Positions 45,963-56,254 of a stretch of DNA of 64,000 nucleotides are shown one piece after another. The position numbers and the translations under genes are program-made. The stretch is taken from contig NZ_FOTR01000008.1 in the NCBI RefSeq assembly GCF_900114645.1, positions 62,001 to 126,000 of the forward strand. The letters run 5' to 3'. Below the pieces are notes generated by a model. That model ran no database searches, was not told the DNA's origin, and saw only the letters and a list, made by a program, of their open reading frames with translations. The DNA is from Gracilibacillus orientalis. Its GTDB lineage: Bacteria; Bacillota; Bacilli; Bacillales; Amphibacillaceae. Positions within the stretch are counted from its first letter, which is position 1, and each line of letters starts with the position of its first letter.

Positions 45963-45998
45963 CAAAACACGACCATCATAATTGATGGTCGTGTTTTT
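45963..45998. terminator. Bidirectional terminator-like hairpin
   Basis: AAAACACGACCAT...ATGGTCGTGTTTT, 13-bp perfect stem with A/T runs on both sides. It separates the zinc island from the guaA region. Confidence 0.75.
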
Positions 45999-46215
45999 AT
46001 TCCTTGAAAAAGTATTATTCTTCCTTGGATAAAGGCATATATCTAAGAAGAACAACCAGATATCCAGAGAAGGGCGGTAATCGAATTCGTTTTTTGAATG
46101 TTCGATTTCCCAAAATATTATCTATGTTGTCCCACCAGTAAAAAGGGAGTGCTTTTACACAATTTCTCTTTTTTAGAGCACATTTTTCACTGATTTTAGA
46201 GTATTCTCTCTTTCG

Positions 46216-46233
46216 ATTGTCACTGGTGGCTTA
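46216..46233 (+). repeat. Copy of the guaA 3' end (possible relict attachment site)
   Basis: ATTGTCACTGGTGGCTTA matches guaA 46375-46392 (ATTGTCGCTGGTGGCTTA) at 17 of 18 bases in the same orientation. It lies 141 bases beyond the end of guaA, in the gap 46000-46361, which otherwise shows no gene. Confidence 0.55.
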
Positions 46234-46361
46234 TGTCGCTACAGATCCTATCTCATACAGAATGTGTATAAGCATAGATTGCTTTATTTCTTAATAACAT
46301 ATTATTCTCATTCAGCATACCTATTGGTAGTATTTTTTGAGGACACAACTAAGTTTTGTTA

Positions 46362-47909
46362 TTACTCCCACTCAATTGTCGCTGGTGGCTTACTAGTTAC
46401 GTCATAAAGTACTCGGTTGACATAATCTACTTCATTCACAAATCGTGTAGATATTTTCTCCAAAACATCCCATGGGATTCGTGCCCAGTCGGATGTCATA
46501 CCATCAATTGAGGTTACGGCACGGATACCAATCGCGTAATCATACGTACGCGCGTCACCCATAACACCAACACTGCGGATGTCCGGTAATACCGTGAAGT
46601 ACTGCCAGATATCACGATCTAATCCAGCTTTTTTAATTTCCTCACGTAAGATCGCATCTGATTCACGAACAATCTCTACTTTTTCTGGAGTGATTTCACC
46701 AAGTACACGGATACCAAGGCCAGGGCCTGGGAATGGTTGACGCCAAACAATATCATCCGGCACTCCAAGTTCTGTACCTAAGGCACGTACTTCATCTTTA
46801 AACAATGTATTTAATGGTTCAATCAATTGAAATTCCATATCTTCTGGTAATCCGCCAACATTGTGGTGAGATTTAATCGTTTGTGCTGTTTCTGTACCAC
46901 TTTCCACAATGTCAGTATAAAGCGTTCCTTGTGCTAAGAAATCCATTTTTTCTAGTTTTCCAGCTTCATCATCAAATACATAAATAAATTCATTTCCGAT
47001 GATTTTACGCTTCTGTTCTGGATCGGATATACCTTTTAGCTTGGACAAGAATCGTTCCTGCGCATCTACTCTAATAATATTCATTTTAAACTGATCACGG
47101 AAAGCCTTCATTACGGTATCTCCTTCATTTTTCCGTAATAGTCCATGATCAACAAAAATACAAGTCAACTGATCACCAATTGCTTTATGAATAAGTGCAG
47201 CAACTACAGAAGAATCAACACCACCACTTAGTGCACATAGGACATTGCTGTTACCGACTTGCTCTCTAATCTTATCTACTTCCATATCAATGAAGTTTGC
47301 CATTGTCCAATCGCCTGTACAATCACATGCTTGGAAGACGAAAGATTTTAATACGTCAATTCCATACTCTGTATTACGTACTTCAGGGTGGAATTGCACA
47401 CCATATAGATGCTTGTCTTTATTACTCATTGCAGCAACTGGTGTAGATGTGCTTGTTGCTTCTATATCAAAATCTTTTGGTGCTTCGATAATTTTATCGC
47501 TATGGCTCATCCACACTACTTGTTCTTCCGGTGTTCCTTCAAATAATAATGCTCCTTCTTTTACATGGATGTCTGCTTTTCCATATTCACGCTGGTTGGC
47601 ACGTTCCACCACACCACCGAAATGATGGGTCATTAACTGCATACCATAACAAATACCTAAAATCGGAATGCCCAAATCAAAAATTCGCTCATCGCAACGG
47701 AAACTATTTTCACCGTATACGCTGTGTGGACCACCAGATAATATAATTCCTTTTGGATTCATTTCTTTTATTTCATCGATTGTTAAGCGATGAGAATGAA
47801 GTTCACTATATACTCCGAATTCACGGATGCGACGCGTAATCAATTGATTATATTGACTACCAAAATCTAACACTAAAATCATTTCATTGTTTACTTCCAA
47901 GTTGTCCAC
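46362..47909 (-). CDS. guaA: GMP synthase (glutamine-hydrolysing)
   Basis: 515 residues: N-terminal class I amidotransferase with Cys in [11 protein letters not shown] and His/Glu in VQFHPEV, then the ATP pyrophosphatase domain with the P-loop LSGGVDSSV (about 227) and the dimerisation domain ending [10 protein letters not shown]. Converts XMP to GMP. Controlled by a guanine-type riboswitch in its leader. In B. subtilis it is followed by pbuG; the zinc island interrupts that order. Its 3' end is repeated downstream. Confidence 0.97.
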   Translation of the reverse strand: MDNLEVNNEMILVLDFGSQYNQLITRRIREFGVYSELHSHRLTIDEIKEMNPKGIILSGGPHSVYGENSFRCDERIFDLGIPILGICYGMQLMTHHFGGVVERANQREYGKADIHVKEGALLFEGTPEEQVVWMSHSDKIIEAPKDFDIEATSTSTPVAAMSNKDKHLYGVQFHPEVRNTEYGIDVLKSFVFQACDCTGDWTMANFIDMEVDKIREQVGNSNVLCALSGGVDSSVVAALIHKAIGDQLTCIFVDHGLLRKNEGDTVMKAFRDQFKMNIIRVDAQERFLSKLKGISDPEQKRKIIGNEFIYVFDDEAGKLEKMDFLAQGTLYTDIVESGTETAQTIKSHHNVGGLPEDMEFQLIEPLNTLFKDEVRALGTELGVPDDIVWRQPFPGPGLGIRVLGEITPEKVEIVRESDAILREEIKKAGLDRDIWQYFTVLPDIRSVGVMGDARTYDYAIGIRAVTSIDGMTSDWARIPWDVLEKISTRFVNEVDYVNRVLYDVTSKPPATIEWE

Positions 47910-48011
47910 TCCTTCAGTTTAATTCCATTCTATATAATAAAAGTGACGATATCATCACAAAGATGGTAACTCTTTTCAAACATATCCTGTCTTCACACTA
48001 AATCCCGCTTT

Positions 48012-48056
48012 GTTAAAATAAAAATCTGCCTTTCTTATAAGAAACAGAAAGGCAGA
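48012..48056 (-). terminator. Riboswitch terminator before guaA
   Basis: Minus-strand stem TCTGCCTTTC...GAAAGGCAGA followed by TTTTTATTTT, 20 bases downstream of the aptamer. Confidence 0.87.
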
Positions 48057-48075
48057 AATCTTGACAAGACCCCCG

Positions 48076-48146
48076 CCTTCATAGTCCGAACATTCATGGT
48101 GTTCAAGTAGAAACGTTTGAGCCTTATTCTCAAACATATATGAAGG
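48076..48146 (-). promoter_or_regulatory. Purine riboswitch aptamer, guanine class, guaA
   Basis: P1 CCTTCATA/TATGAAGG, P2 TTTGAG/CTCAAA, junction CGTTTCTAC, P3 GAACA/TGTTC, then GGACTATGAAGG with C at the ligand position. The P3 loop reads CCATGAA instead of the usual CCGTAAA and P3 is offset, so loop-loop contacts may be weaker than in the other two copies. The gap 47910-48255 holds only this leader. Confidence 0.88.
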
Positions 48147-48255
48147 TGATGTGATGATGCAAGGAAGACTGCATCAATTACTTTGAGTACCATTACAAAA
48201 CTATTCAAATACTCGTTTTAATTTTTATCTATTCTATCAATCGATACAATACTGG

Positions 48256-50472
48256 TCAAGCAAATATTTGATCAATCATTCGTTGAAATAAGCTTTGTAA
48301 TCGCTTGTTATCCTTTAATGATGACGTTTGGTTACGATACAAGTATTCTTCATATGCTAGCGTAATATCATACATTTCTGAAGTGCCTAATCGTTGATCA
48401 ACTTCTATTGCATACCGTCGTAATGTTTGTCCTTTACTTCGATGTACCCCTCTTTTTTCTAGGATTTCCAGTAAATAGACATAAGCTACTTCTATTTCTA
48501 ATTTCTCTATTAATCGATGCCATTTCTTCAGCATATACCAATCTCTTAGCTCATAGCGTTTAAGGTAAATGATAATTGCCAGAATCACAAAGATAAGAGT
48601 CAGAGCCCCTATCCAGTAATATATTCCACCATTTCCTCCATTTTCATTATTTGCACCGCCAACTGCACTGTCATCTTCTGCTGGATTGAGCGCTTCACTT
48701 TCCTGCTCTTCTTCGCTTAATTCTTCTCCACTTTCTTCTTCCGTTTCCTCATCATCTATCATATAATCTTCGGTGTTAATATCACTGCTGGTTTCTTGAT
48801 AAAAATCAGTTGGGTTGGTAAATCCACTCGTTGGTTCAAAAGGTACCCAGCCACTTTCAGGAAAATACACCTCTACCCATGAATGTGCGTTATTATTCGT
48901 CACTTCATACAAGGAGTAATCGTCTGGAAGAGAAGGCTGATCTACGGCTTCCGTACCACCAGTGAACCCTTTCACCCACCGTGCCGGGATATCTAAGGAG
49001 CGAAGCATGACTACCATAGAGGTAGAAAAATTATCACAATAACCGATTCTTGTCTCGAATAGAAATTGATCAACGTAATCTTCGCCTTCTTCCGGTACAG
49101 ATACATCTTCAATTTGATACACATATCCATTCGCAGAGAAAAAGCCTTCTATCGCCTGCGCTTTATCGTATCTATTGTCTTCGCCCGTGGTTACTTCTGT
49201 TGCTAGTTCCTGAACACGATCAGGTAAACTATCCGGTAATTGTAAATACTGTTCTTTAATCTCTACAGGATCATCTTCTGAATTGCTCCTCAATTCATTA
49301 ATTGAAAAGGAAGGAGCTTCATAATCAATGGAATAAGACAGATTTTGAATCTGTTCTGCTGATTCTGATTCGATCAAACCATAAGTACTATCCGTAAAAA
49401 ACGGATCCTGTTCAGATGACATGATATGATGAATGCCATAAGGATACACTATCTTTGATAACTGATTTTGAGTCACCGGTCGTACTGTGGCACTGTATGA
49501 AGTTGTTTCTATTTGTTGACGCAGAAATGTACTCCATTCTATGTCCCCATTGTTTGATTCTTGGAAGTCTAGCTCTGTTGAACGCTCCCACCCTTTGCCG
49601 GTATACAAATCTTTTGATTCAATCCGCCAATAAATATCATCATGGGCAATGGCCTCAAACACCGGAGAATCATCCTGCACAAAAGATCCTCCTAATTGTG
49701 AATCGTCTTCGCCATAGCCAACTTTTTGCACCGGACCATTGCTAAAACCAACATGTCCCGCTGTACTTTGAATAAAAGGAACGGGATCAGGCCATTGTGG
49801 GTTTAACTTTGGTGAATAGATCCCTAGTACGGTGGCGAACAGTACAATAACAATAATCGGTGTCATCCAACTCCATACGTGTTTCTTATGATTATCTCTT
49901 TCCACATTGTCCATCAGCTTTACATATCTACTGAGCCCAAGTACCAAGAAAGATACAACAAACGTTCTGACCATTGCTAATTGCGCATCGTATATCGTAT
50001 ACGTATCTAAAACTGTTAAATAAATGAACGTTAATACAACAAACAGAAAAAATTTGTTAGCTATCATAAACCAATAATGTAATAAATAGCTCATCAGCCA
50101 TAACAATAACAAGAATAACATGCTTCTGGCAAAAGCAGTCATTAATCCCCAATCGTTCTCCAACACCGCTTCAAGATTAAATCTCAGCTCCAAAGTCAAG
50201 GTCTGTATCCATTCAGGGGATAATAAGGTAGCATTGATAAATAAATAATCAAGTATAAATAACAGTGAGAAAAACTTGACCACGAACTTCGCCCATAAGT
50301 TCCTCGTAAAAAAAGAAGTGACAAAACAAATGGCAGTGTAAATGACAAATAAATAGACATTACCTGTATCCGTGATTTCTTCCAGCGGACGTAACCATTC
50401 CCAGAACAACATAAAACCTGCTAATAATAGAATAAAAGAAGATACAGATTCTAAAGATATACTTTTTTTCAT
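48256..50472 (-). CDS. Transglutaminase-like membrane protein (YebA/TgpA type)
   Basis: 738 residues from the ATG at 50472 (AGGTG upstream; ATGA overlap with the DUF58 gene). About six membrane helices up to residue 195, an extracytoplasmic transglutaminase core with Cys in RIGYCDNFSTSMVVML, His in NNAHSWVEVYF and the Asp further on, an acidic linker (EEETEEESGEELSEEEQES), a last helix and a DUF4129-like tail. Works with the MoxR ATPase and DUF58 protein in an unknown cell-envelope process. B. subtilis has the same three genes before guaA. Confidence 0.9.
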   Translation of the reverse strand: MKKSISLESVSSFILLLAGFMLFWEWLRPLEEITDTGNVYLFVIYTAICFVTSFFTRNLWAKFVVKFFSLLFILDYLFINATLLSPEWIQTLTLELRFNLEAVLENDWGLMTAFARSMLFLLLLWLMSYLLHYWFMIANKFFLFVVLTFIYLTVLDTYTIYDAQLAMVRTFVVSFLVLGLSRYVKLMDNVERDNHKKHVWSWMTPIIVIVLFATVLGIYSPKLNPQWPDPVPFIQSTAGHVGFSNGPVQKVGYGEDDSQLGGSFVQDDSPVFEAIAHDDIYWRIESKDLYTGKGWERSTELDFQESNNGDIEWSTFLRQQIETTSYSATVRPVTQNQLSKIVYPYGIHHIMSSEQDPFFTDSTYGLIESESAEQIQNLSYSIDYEAPSFSINELRSNSEDDPVEIKEQYLQLPDSLPDRVQELATEVTTGEDNRYDKAQAIEGFFSANGYVYQIEDVSVPEEGEDYVDQFLFETRIGYCDNFSTSMVVMLRSLDIPARWVKGFTGGTEAVDQPSLPDDYSLYEVTNNNAHSWVEVYFPESGWVPFEPTSGFTNPTDFYQETSSDINTEDYMIDDEETEEESGEELSEEEQESEALNPAEDDSAVGGANNENGGNGGIYYWIGALTLIFVILAIIIYLKRYELRDWYMLKKWHRLIEKLEIEVAYVYLLEILEKRGVHRSKGQTLRRYAIEVDQRLGTSEMYDITLAYEEYLYRNQTSSLKDNKRLQSLFQRMIDQIFA

Positions 50473-51737
50473 TGGGATGCCTGCACCTCCCATTGCTCTT
50501 GCATTAATTGCTTTTCTGTTACTGTTTGCACACTAATATTTTTCAAACGAAGTGACCGGATATATTGCTCTTTTTTGACATCCAGTTGCTTTTCCGGGAT
50601 AACATAGCAAACTACTATTGTATAATCTTGTTTTTTCCAATTGGATAGTCTCTCTACTACTAACTCATCTAAGTGATGAATAACAAACAAAATGACACTC
50701 CCTCTTGATAGCTCCTTCATTGGTACTGCCATTCGTTCTGCTAATGATACTTGTTCTTGTTTTACGGTTGATAGGTAGTTTTGTACTGCTGGAAATTGGA
50801 ACTGTAATTGCTGATTAGAGAAAAATCTCTCTGATTTTCCAAATGTATAAAAAGAGGTGCTTTGATCTTTCTTACGAAGTGATTGCAAAACAGATGCTGT
50901 CCATTCCACAACAGCTTCGAAAACTAATGGTTGAGGTTGTTGTAATCCACCCACATCTAAAATGACGACAATTTTGGAGTCCTTTTCCTGTTCAAACTCT
51001 TTTGTCATCACTGTATTTTTTCGCGCGGTTGTTTTCCAATCAATCCATGAAAAACGATCCCCAGGAATATATTCACGAACACCTGATACAACATTTGTCA
51101 GTTTTTCATCATGGACATGAGAGGAAGTAGAACCTTCTTCTAAACTCATAGATTGCTGCTTCCACTTCAATTCTTGGATGGCAGGGTAAACAAAAAAATC
51201 TTTTGCAACATAAAAGCGGTGCTTACAATCAACAAAACCGAATGGATCACCTATTCTTAGATGGATATTGGACAAGTGATGTTTTCCTCTTGGTAAATGT
51301 TCTATTCGGTAATGAATAGTGAAATCTTTCTGAAAACCTGGATATATTACTTTTTTTACATGACGTTTTCTATTATACGATTGCTGATCGGAAAGGTACT
51401 GATATTTTTTCTTTCCAATATCTTCATACTGAAGTGTTTCTGGAAATTCTTCTTCCAAAACTAAAAAGAAAATGGGAAAACGTAATTTCCGTTTAATCGT
51501 AATGGCTACCTCTATATTTCTACCCGTTTTCAAATACCGGTCCGACAGCTTTCTATCTATCTTCCAATTACTAATTGGATAGAATGGGATGAACAGCATA
51601 TAGAGAATAATCGGCAACATACTATAAAATAAAAACCAGCTGACAAAACCACCTTGAAACATCGCAAATACAAATAGTATCCCTAGTAAAAGAAGTAGTT
51701 GTAGTTCTTTTACAATTTTTCGAATCATAGATTTCAT
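50469..51737 (-). CDS. DUF58 domain protein (YeaD-like)
   Basis: 422 residues with two N-terminal membrane helices and a DUF58/vWA-like domain containing VVSGVREYIPGDRFSWIDWKTTARKN, the family signature. Partner of the upstream MoxR ATPase (ATGA overlap at 51734-51737) and of the transglutaminase-like protein. No direct function known. Confidence 0.9.
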   Translation of the reverse strand: MKSMIRKIVKELQLLLLLGILFVFAMFQGGFVSWFLFYSMLPIILYMLFIPFYPISNWKIDRKLSDRYLKTGRNIEVAITIKRKLRFPIFFLVLEEEFPETLQYEDIGKKKYQYLSDQQSYNRKRHVKKVIYPGFQKDFTIHYRIEHLPRGKHHLSNIHLRIGDPFGFVDCKHRFYVAKDFFVYPAIQELKWKQQSMSLEEGSTSSHVHDEKLTNVVSGVREYIPGDRFSWIDWKTTARKNTVMTKEFEQEKDSKIVVILDVGGLQQPQPLVFEAVVEWTASVLQSLRKKDQSTSFYTFGKSERFFSNQQLQFQFPAVQNYLSTVKQEQVSLAERMAVPMKELSRGSVILFVIHHLDELVVERLSNWKKQDYTIVVCYVIPEKQLDVKKEQYIRSLRLKNISVQTVTEKQLMQEQWEVQASQ

Positions 51738-52684
51738 CCATGCAATTCCTTTCGCACAGGTACATCGATTTCTTCTAATATTTGTGTAATAAGAGAAGAT
51801 TGGGTAACACCTTCATACCTTGCTTCCGGACGTAATATTACCCGGTGTGATAAGACATAAGGTGCTAAATAAACGATGTCATCTGGAATCACATAATCAC
51901 GTTTTTCAATATAGGCATATGCTTTAGCTGCTTTCATTAATGCGATCGAACCACGTGGACTTACCCCTAGTTGAACATAAGGGCTTTTTCTCGTTTGTGA
52001 TACCAGTTGAACAATATAACGCTTTACTGTGTCATCCACATAGAGACTTTCTACTTCTTTTTGCATCTTCAGTAATTGTTCTTTATTTATAACTGCTTCT
52101 ATCTCATCAATTGGATGTTCACGATCTGTTCGATTTAACATTTCTAATTCATCCACTTCATTTGGATATCCCATGCTTAATTTCATAAGAAAGCGGTCAA
52201 GTTGTGCTTCCGGTAATGGATATGTTCCTTCATAGTCCACAGGGTTTTGGGTCGCCATCACAAAGAAAGGATTGTGTAGTGATTTCGTTATACCATCAAC
52301 TGTTACGTTCATTTCTTCCATTGCTTCCAGTAAAGCGGACTGTGTTTTGGGTGAGGTTCTATTAATTTCATCGGCTAATACAATATCACCAAAAATAGGA
52401 CCACTTCGGAATTCAAACACCATTTCTTTTGGATTATATATTGAAACACCTGTTACATCCGAAGGTAATAAATCAGGTGTGAACTGAATCCGTTTAAAAT
52501 CACAATTTAATGATTTTGAAAGTGCACGTACCATCATGGTTTTACCTACACCGGGTACGTCTTCCAGTAATACATGCCCGTCAGCTAACAAAGCTACGAG
52601 ACTAAGTGTTACTTCATGTTTCTTTCCTATCATGACTTTTTCAATGTTCTCTAGGATTTGCGCAACTTTATTTCCATAATCCAT
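51734..52684 (-). CDS. MoxR-family AAA ATPase (YeaC-like)
   Basis: 316 residues: Walker A EDVPGVGKT, Walker B VLADEINRTSP, sensor ATQNPVDYEGTYPLPEAQLDRF, typical of MoxR. MoxR ATPases act as chaperones for vWA or DUF58 partners, here encoded next. First gene of the three-gene operon, with GGAGGCGG upstream. Confidence 0.93.
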   Translation of the reverse strand: MDYGNKVAQILENIEKVMIGKKHEVTLSLVALLADGHVLLEDVPGVGKTMMVRALSKSLNCDFKRIQFTPDLLPSDVTGVSIYNPKEMVFEFRSGPIFGDIVLADEINRTSPKTQSALLEAMEEMNVTVDGITKSLHNPFFVMATQNPVDYEGTYPLPEAQLDRFLMKLSMGYPNEVDELEMLNRTDREHPIDEIEAVINKEQLLKMQKEVESLYVDDTVKRYIVQLVSQTRKSPYVQLGVSPRGSIALMKAAKAYAYIEKRDYVIPDDIVYLAPYVLSHRVILRPEARYEGVTQSSLITQILEEIDVPVRKELHG

Positions 52685-52845
52685 TTTTCCGCCTCCATTC
52701 TGCTCACTACATAACCGAAACTATTTCTACCTATAACTATACTATACTTAAGCCCCCTTTTCCTACTGATTAATCTAGGCGAATGAAGAAAATCTTGGAT
52801 TTTTCCAGTGTAGGTAGGATTGTAGTTTTGATTTCGAATGAAGTA

Positions 52846-53165
52846 CAAACTGCGCAACAGTGAAAATTCTGTTTAGTGTGGCTTTCTACCATTCTGATTA
52901 TAGTTGAGTGCTTGGAAACGCTCTGGCAGAATACTGCGCTTTCCATGGGTACGGCCTTAGCCTCTTCAGACAACAAAAAGCGTTTTCTTACGGGGTCTTC
53001 GGCTCGCGCTGTTCCCATAGGAGTCTCCGTATTCTGCCATCACTCATTTTAGTTTACTGATTATTGATAATATACAATTCACGGAACTTTTAATTTTGGG
53101 TTTCCTGCTTTTTAACAAAACACTATTTTAAGCTGCGGAAAAATGCGACACTCCTGTGGGAACTC
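52846..53165. repeat. Second, truncated copy of the two-stem-loop MITE-like element
   Basis: TACAAACTGCGCAACAGTGAAAATT (edge) leads to a stem-loop at 52925-53038 with the ends GGCAGAATAC / GTATTCTGCC, a 92-base spacer, and only the left half of the second stem-loop (GCTGCGGAAAAATGCGACACTCCTGTGGG, 53132-53160), after which unrelated sequence begins. Same order and spacing as 4919-5442. The 567-base gap 52685-53251 contains nothing else recognisable except the terminator at 53221-53251. Confidence 0.6.
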
Positions 53166-53220
53166 ACGCGATCAAGATTCACAGATTTTCTTTACCAAGT
53201 TATTCTATATTTTTATTCCA

Positions 53221-53251
53221 AAAAAATAACCCCAGACTAATGGCCTTGGGG
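53221..53251 (-). terminator. Terminator of the first ktrB
   Basis: Minus-strand stem GCCCCAAGG...CTGGGGT followed by TATTTTTTT, immediately after the stop codon. Confidence 0.75.
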
Positions 53252-54619
53252 CTATCCGATAATAACTCGTTCAGTTGGGTAGTGGAAACGGTCTTTTGTT
53301 TCATCACCACGTATGATAAACAGGAACGTAAAGACACCGATACGACCGATGAACATGAGACACATGATTAAACATTTACCAAAAGTCGATAAATCCGGAG
53401 TAATTCCCATTGATAAACCGGTAGTACCAAATGCAGAGGTTACTTCAAAAATAATCTCCATCAGACTAAAAGGTTCTGTCATATTTAAAACAATAATAGA
53501 AGCTCCACAAAGCATTAACGCAGTGGTGATGACAATAAAGGATCGTAAAGTATCTTCTTGGTGAATCTCACGTCCGAACACTTTCACACTCGAATTCCCT
53601 TTTGCATAATTCCAAATCGTCAAGAGCATGATGGCAAAAGTCGTTGTACGAATCCCGCCACCAACACTACTTGGAGAAGCACCAATAAACATTAATGCAC
53701 TGATTAAGAATAGCGTAGCCACCGAAAACTCGGAAACATCCATTGTTGCCAAACCACCACTTCTACTGGTAACCGACTGAAATAAACTATAGAAGAAAGT
53801 TTCATGCCATGTTTTACCCGCAAAAAAGGCGTTTCTTTCCAGCAAGAAGATCAACAATGCCCCAATTACAACCAACCAAAAGAAGGTTACCGTCGTGATT
53901 TTGGTAAACAAAGAAAATTTATGCCGGTCATTAATAACCTGGGTTCTTCCTTTTAGAACTTCCTTTACTTCTACTAATACCGGAAAACCAATTGCTCCTA
54001 ATACAATCAAAATGATATTAATAAATTGAACAAAATAGTCATCAGCAAACGGGATCAAAGAAGCACCAGTAATATCCAGACCACCATTGGTAGTCGCACT
54101 GACAGCTCCAAATAAGCCGTTTAAGGCAGCCTCCCCGAAAGTATCAAAATAATTGAGAAAATGTATGGATAAAATGGCGGCGCCTACTAACTCAATCAGT
54201 AAGATTAGTTTAAAGATAGCAAGCATTAATTTAACAAGACCTGATAATGTTTTACTGTTTTGTTCGACCATAATCATTTTCCGACTGCGAATACCAATCT
54301 TTTTACCAAGCACCACCCAGATAAAGGTTCCCATTGCCATAATCCCTATACCACCAAGGTGGAGAATAACCGCAATCGCTATCTGACCTGCGGGGTTAAA
54401 CACATCTGGGATGGTAATAACCGTTAACCCTGTCACGCTTATCGAGGTAACCGCAGTGAACATAGCGTCAATAAACGATAACTCAACCCCTGGTTTATGA
54501 AAAATTGGCAAACTAACAATAATAGTCCCAATAATTACTGCTAATAAATAATAGATAACGATATGATGAATGGCTGTCCATTGTTTCGTCCAATATTTCA
54601 TTTTATACATGCTAATCAT
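53252..54619 (-). CDS. ktrB: TrkH/KtrB-family potassium uptake protein, copy 1
   Basis: 455 residues, four M1-P-M2 repeats; selectivity-filter-like stretches include AVTSISVTGLTV, SATTNGGLDITG, SVTSRSGGLATMD and SAFGTTGLSMGIT, each with the conserved Gly. Membrane subunit of Ktr K+ (or Na+-coupled K+) uptake. The regulatory KtrA subunit is not nearby. A second copy lies directly upstream. Ends in HYPTERVIIG. Confidence 0.92.
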   Translation of the reverse strand: MISMYKMKYWTKQWTAIHHIVIYYLLAVIIGTIIVSLPIFHKPGVELSFIDAMFTAVTSISVTGLTVITIPDVFNPAGQIAIAVILHLGGIGIMAMGTFIWVVLGKKIGIRSRKMIMVEQNSKTLSGLVKLMLAIFKLILLIELVGAAILSIHFLNYFDTFGEAALNGLFGAVSATTNGGLDITGASLIPFADDYFVQFINIILIVLGAIGFPVLVEVKEVLKGRTQVINDRHKFSLFTKITTVTFFWLVVIGALLIFLLERNAFFAGKTWHETFFYSLFQSVTSRSGGLATMDVSEFSVATLFLISALMFIGASPSSVGGGIRTTTFAIMLLTIWNYAKGNSSVKVFGREIHQEDTLRSFIVITTALMLCGASIIVLNMTEPFSLMEIIFEVTSAFGTTGLSMGITPDLSTFGKCLIMCLMFIGRIGVFTFLFIIRGDETKDRFHYPTERVIIG

Positions 54620-54669
54620 CTCATTGACCCCTTAGTGTGACTCAAACTAGAGGATAGTTTATCATAGAT

Positions 54670-56049
54670 TTATCCAATTATCATCTTTTCTTTTGGATAA
54701 TGATAGCGATCATGGACATCATCTCCACGAATTAAGAATAGAAAGGAGAAAATTCCAATTCGCCCGATAAACATCATCAAAATGATCACTATTTTTCCAA
54801 TTGCCGATAAATCAGGTGTTATCCCCAGCGACAGCCCTGTCGTACCAAAAGCTGAAAACACTTCAAAAACAATTGCCATATTCGATAAAGGTTCTAACCA
54901 AATCAAAAATACAATAGCACTGCCACATAACATGATAGCTGTAATTGCAACGATAAATGACCTTGTGACATCATCTGGATCAACCTCACGTTTAAACACT
55001 TTTATCGTATTATGACCTTTTGCATAATGAAAAATTGCCAGCATCATAATGGCAAACGTTGTGGTACGAATCCCTCCACCAACACTACTAGGTGATGCCC
55101 CAATAAACATTAGTGCGCACAATAGTAATAAGGTAGGAGTCGTAAATTCTGCAACATCCATTGTTGCCAAACCACCATTTCGTGTTGTTACAGACTGAAA
55201 GAGACTGTAAAATAACGACTCATGCCAGGACTTATCCTGTAAGAAATGATTATGTTCAAATAAAAAGATGCCTAATGCTCCGATTACAATTAATATAAAA
55301 AACGTAACCGTTGTAACTTTAGCAAATAACGAGAATTGATATTTCCACTTTAAATCGCGGTATCTGCCCCAAAGCAGTTCCTGTACTTCTAATAATACCG
55401 GAAAACCAATCGCTCCTAGAACTAAAAGAAGGATATTAATAAACTGGACAAAATAGTCATGTGCAAAAGGCTCCAGAGATGTACCTGTAATATCAAAACC
55501 TGCATTCGTTGTTGCACTAACTGCTGCGAAAACCCCTTGTACTATCGATTCCTGCCATGAATCAAAGTACTTCAAATAATAAATAGATAGAACGATAGCA
55601 CCAACTAATTCGATAGCAAGAACCGTTCTTAAAATTTTCAGCATTAATTGGACTAATCCAGCTAACGTGTTGCGATTTTGATCAATTTGAATCAATCGCC
55701 TTGTCCGTATCCCGATCTTTTTACCAAGCAAGATATAAACAAATGTTCCCAGCGTCATAATTCCTATACCACCAAATTGCAACACAAACGCTAATGCGAA
55801 ATAACCAAAAGTATTAAACGTATCCGCTGTAGAGACAACGGTCAACCCTGTTACACTAATGGCACTAACTGCTGTAAAAATACTATCTAGCCATGATACC
55901 TCGACACCTTCACGGTAGAAGAACGGGATACTCAATAATAATGTAGATAATAATGCGGCCGAACAATAAAATAATACAATCAGATGAATACCAGATAAAT
56001 TACTTAATTTATGGTAGAAAACACTTAACTTTTTACGCACAGTAGTCAC
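54670..56049 (-). CDS. ktrB: TrkH/KtrB-family potassium uptake protein, copy 2
   Basis: 459 residues with the same four filter segments (AVSAISVTGLTV, SATTNAGFDITG, SVTTRNGGLATMD, SAFGTTGLSLGIT). Closely related in sequence to copy 1, 50 bases apart on the same strand, so this is a tandem duplication. Two KtrB genes suggest graded or salt-dependent potassium uptake, in keeping with a salt-tolerant host (inference). It has an N-terminal basic stretch not seen in copy 1. Confidence 0.92.
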   Translation of the reverse strand: MTTVRKKLSVFYHKLSNLSGIHLIVLFYCSAALLSTLLLSIPFFYREGVEVSWLDSIFTAVSAISVTGLTVVSTADTFNTFGYFALAFVLQFGGIGIMTLGTFVYILLGKKIGIRTRRLIQIDQNRNTLAGLVQLMLKILRTVLAIELVGAIVLSIYYLKYFDSWQESIVQGVFAAVSATTNAGFDITGTSLEPFAHDYFVQFINILLLVLGAIGFPVLLEVQELLWGRYRDLKWKYQFSLFAKVTTVTFFILIVIGALGIFLFEHNHFLQDKSWHESLFYSLFQSVTTRNGGLATMDVAEFTTPTLLLLCALMFIGASPSSVGGGIRTTTFAIMMLAIFHYAKGHNTIKVFKREVDPDDVTRSFIVAITAIMLCGSAIVFLIWLEPLSNMAIVFEVFSAFGTTGLSLGITPDLSAIGKIVIILMMFIGRIGIFSFLFLIRGDDVHDRYHYPKEKMIIG

Positions 56050-56254
56050 TTCTTTCTATTTTCTAGTGCTTCAACTGACATTATAGCAAAAACTAGAAAT
56101 TGTATCCTAATTAATTTTAAAATTACTAACATGTCGTTTCATTTATACCGATTCCTTTACTAATATTGCCTTAAGTTTGTGTTTATCCTATTTTCATTTT
56201 AAAATAATTTTGATAGCTACAATGTTATTTGTTACATAGAAAAGGAGAAATCGA

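Noticed and set aside
52651-53018. Two minus-strand frames of 68 and 82 codons upstream of the MoxR gene
   Set aside because: They cover the second stem-loop element and have no coding signals.
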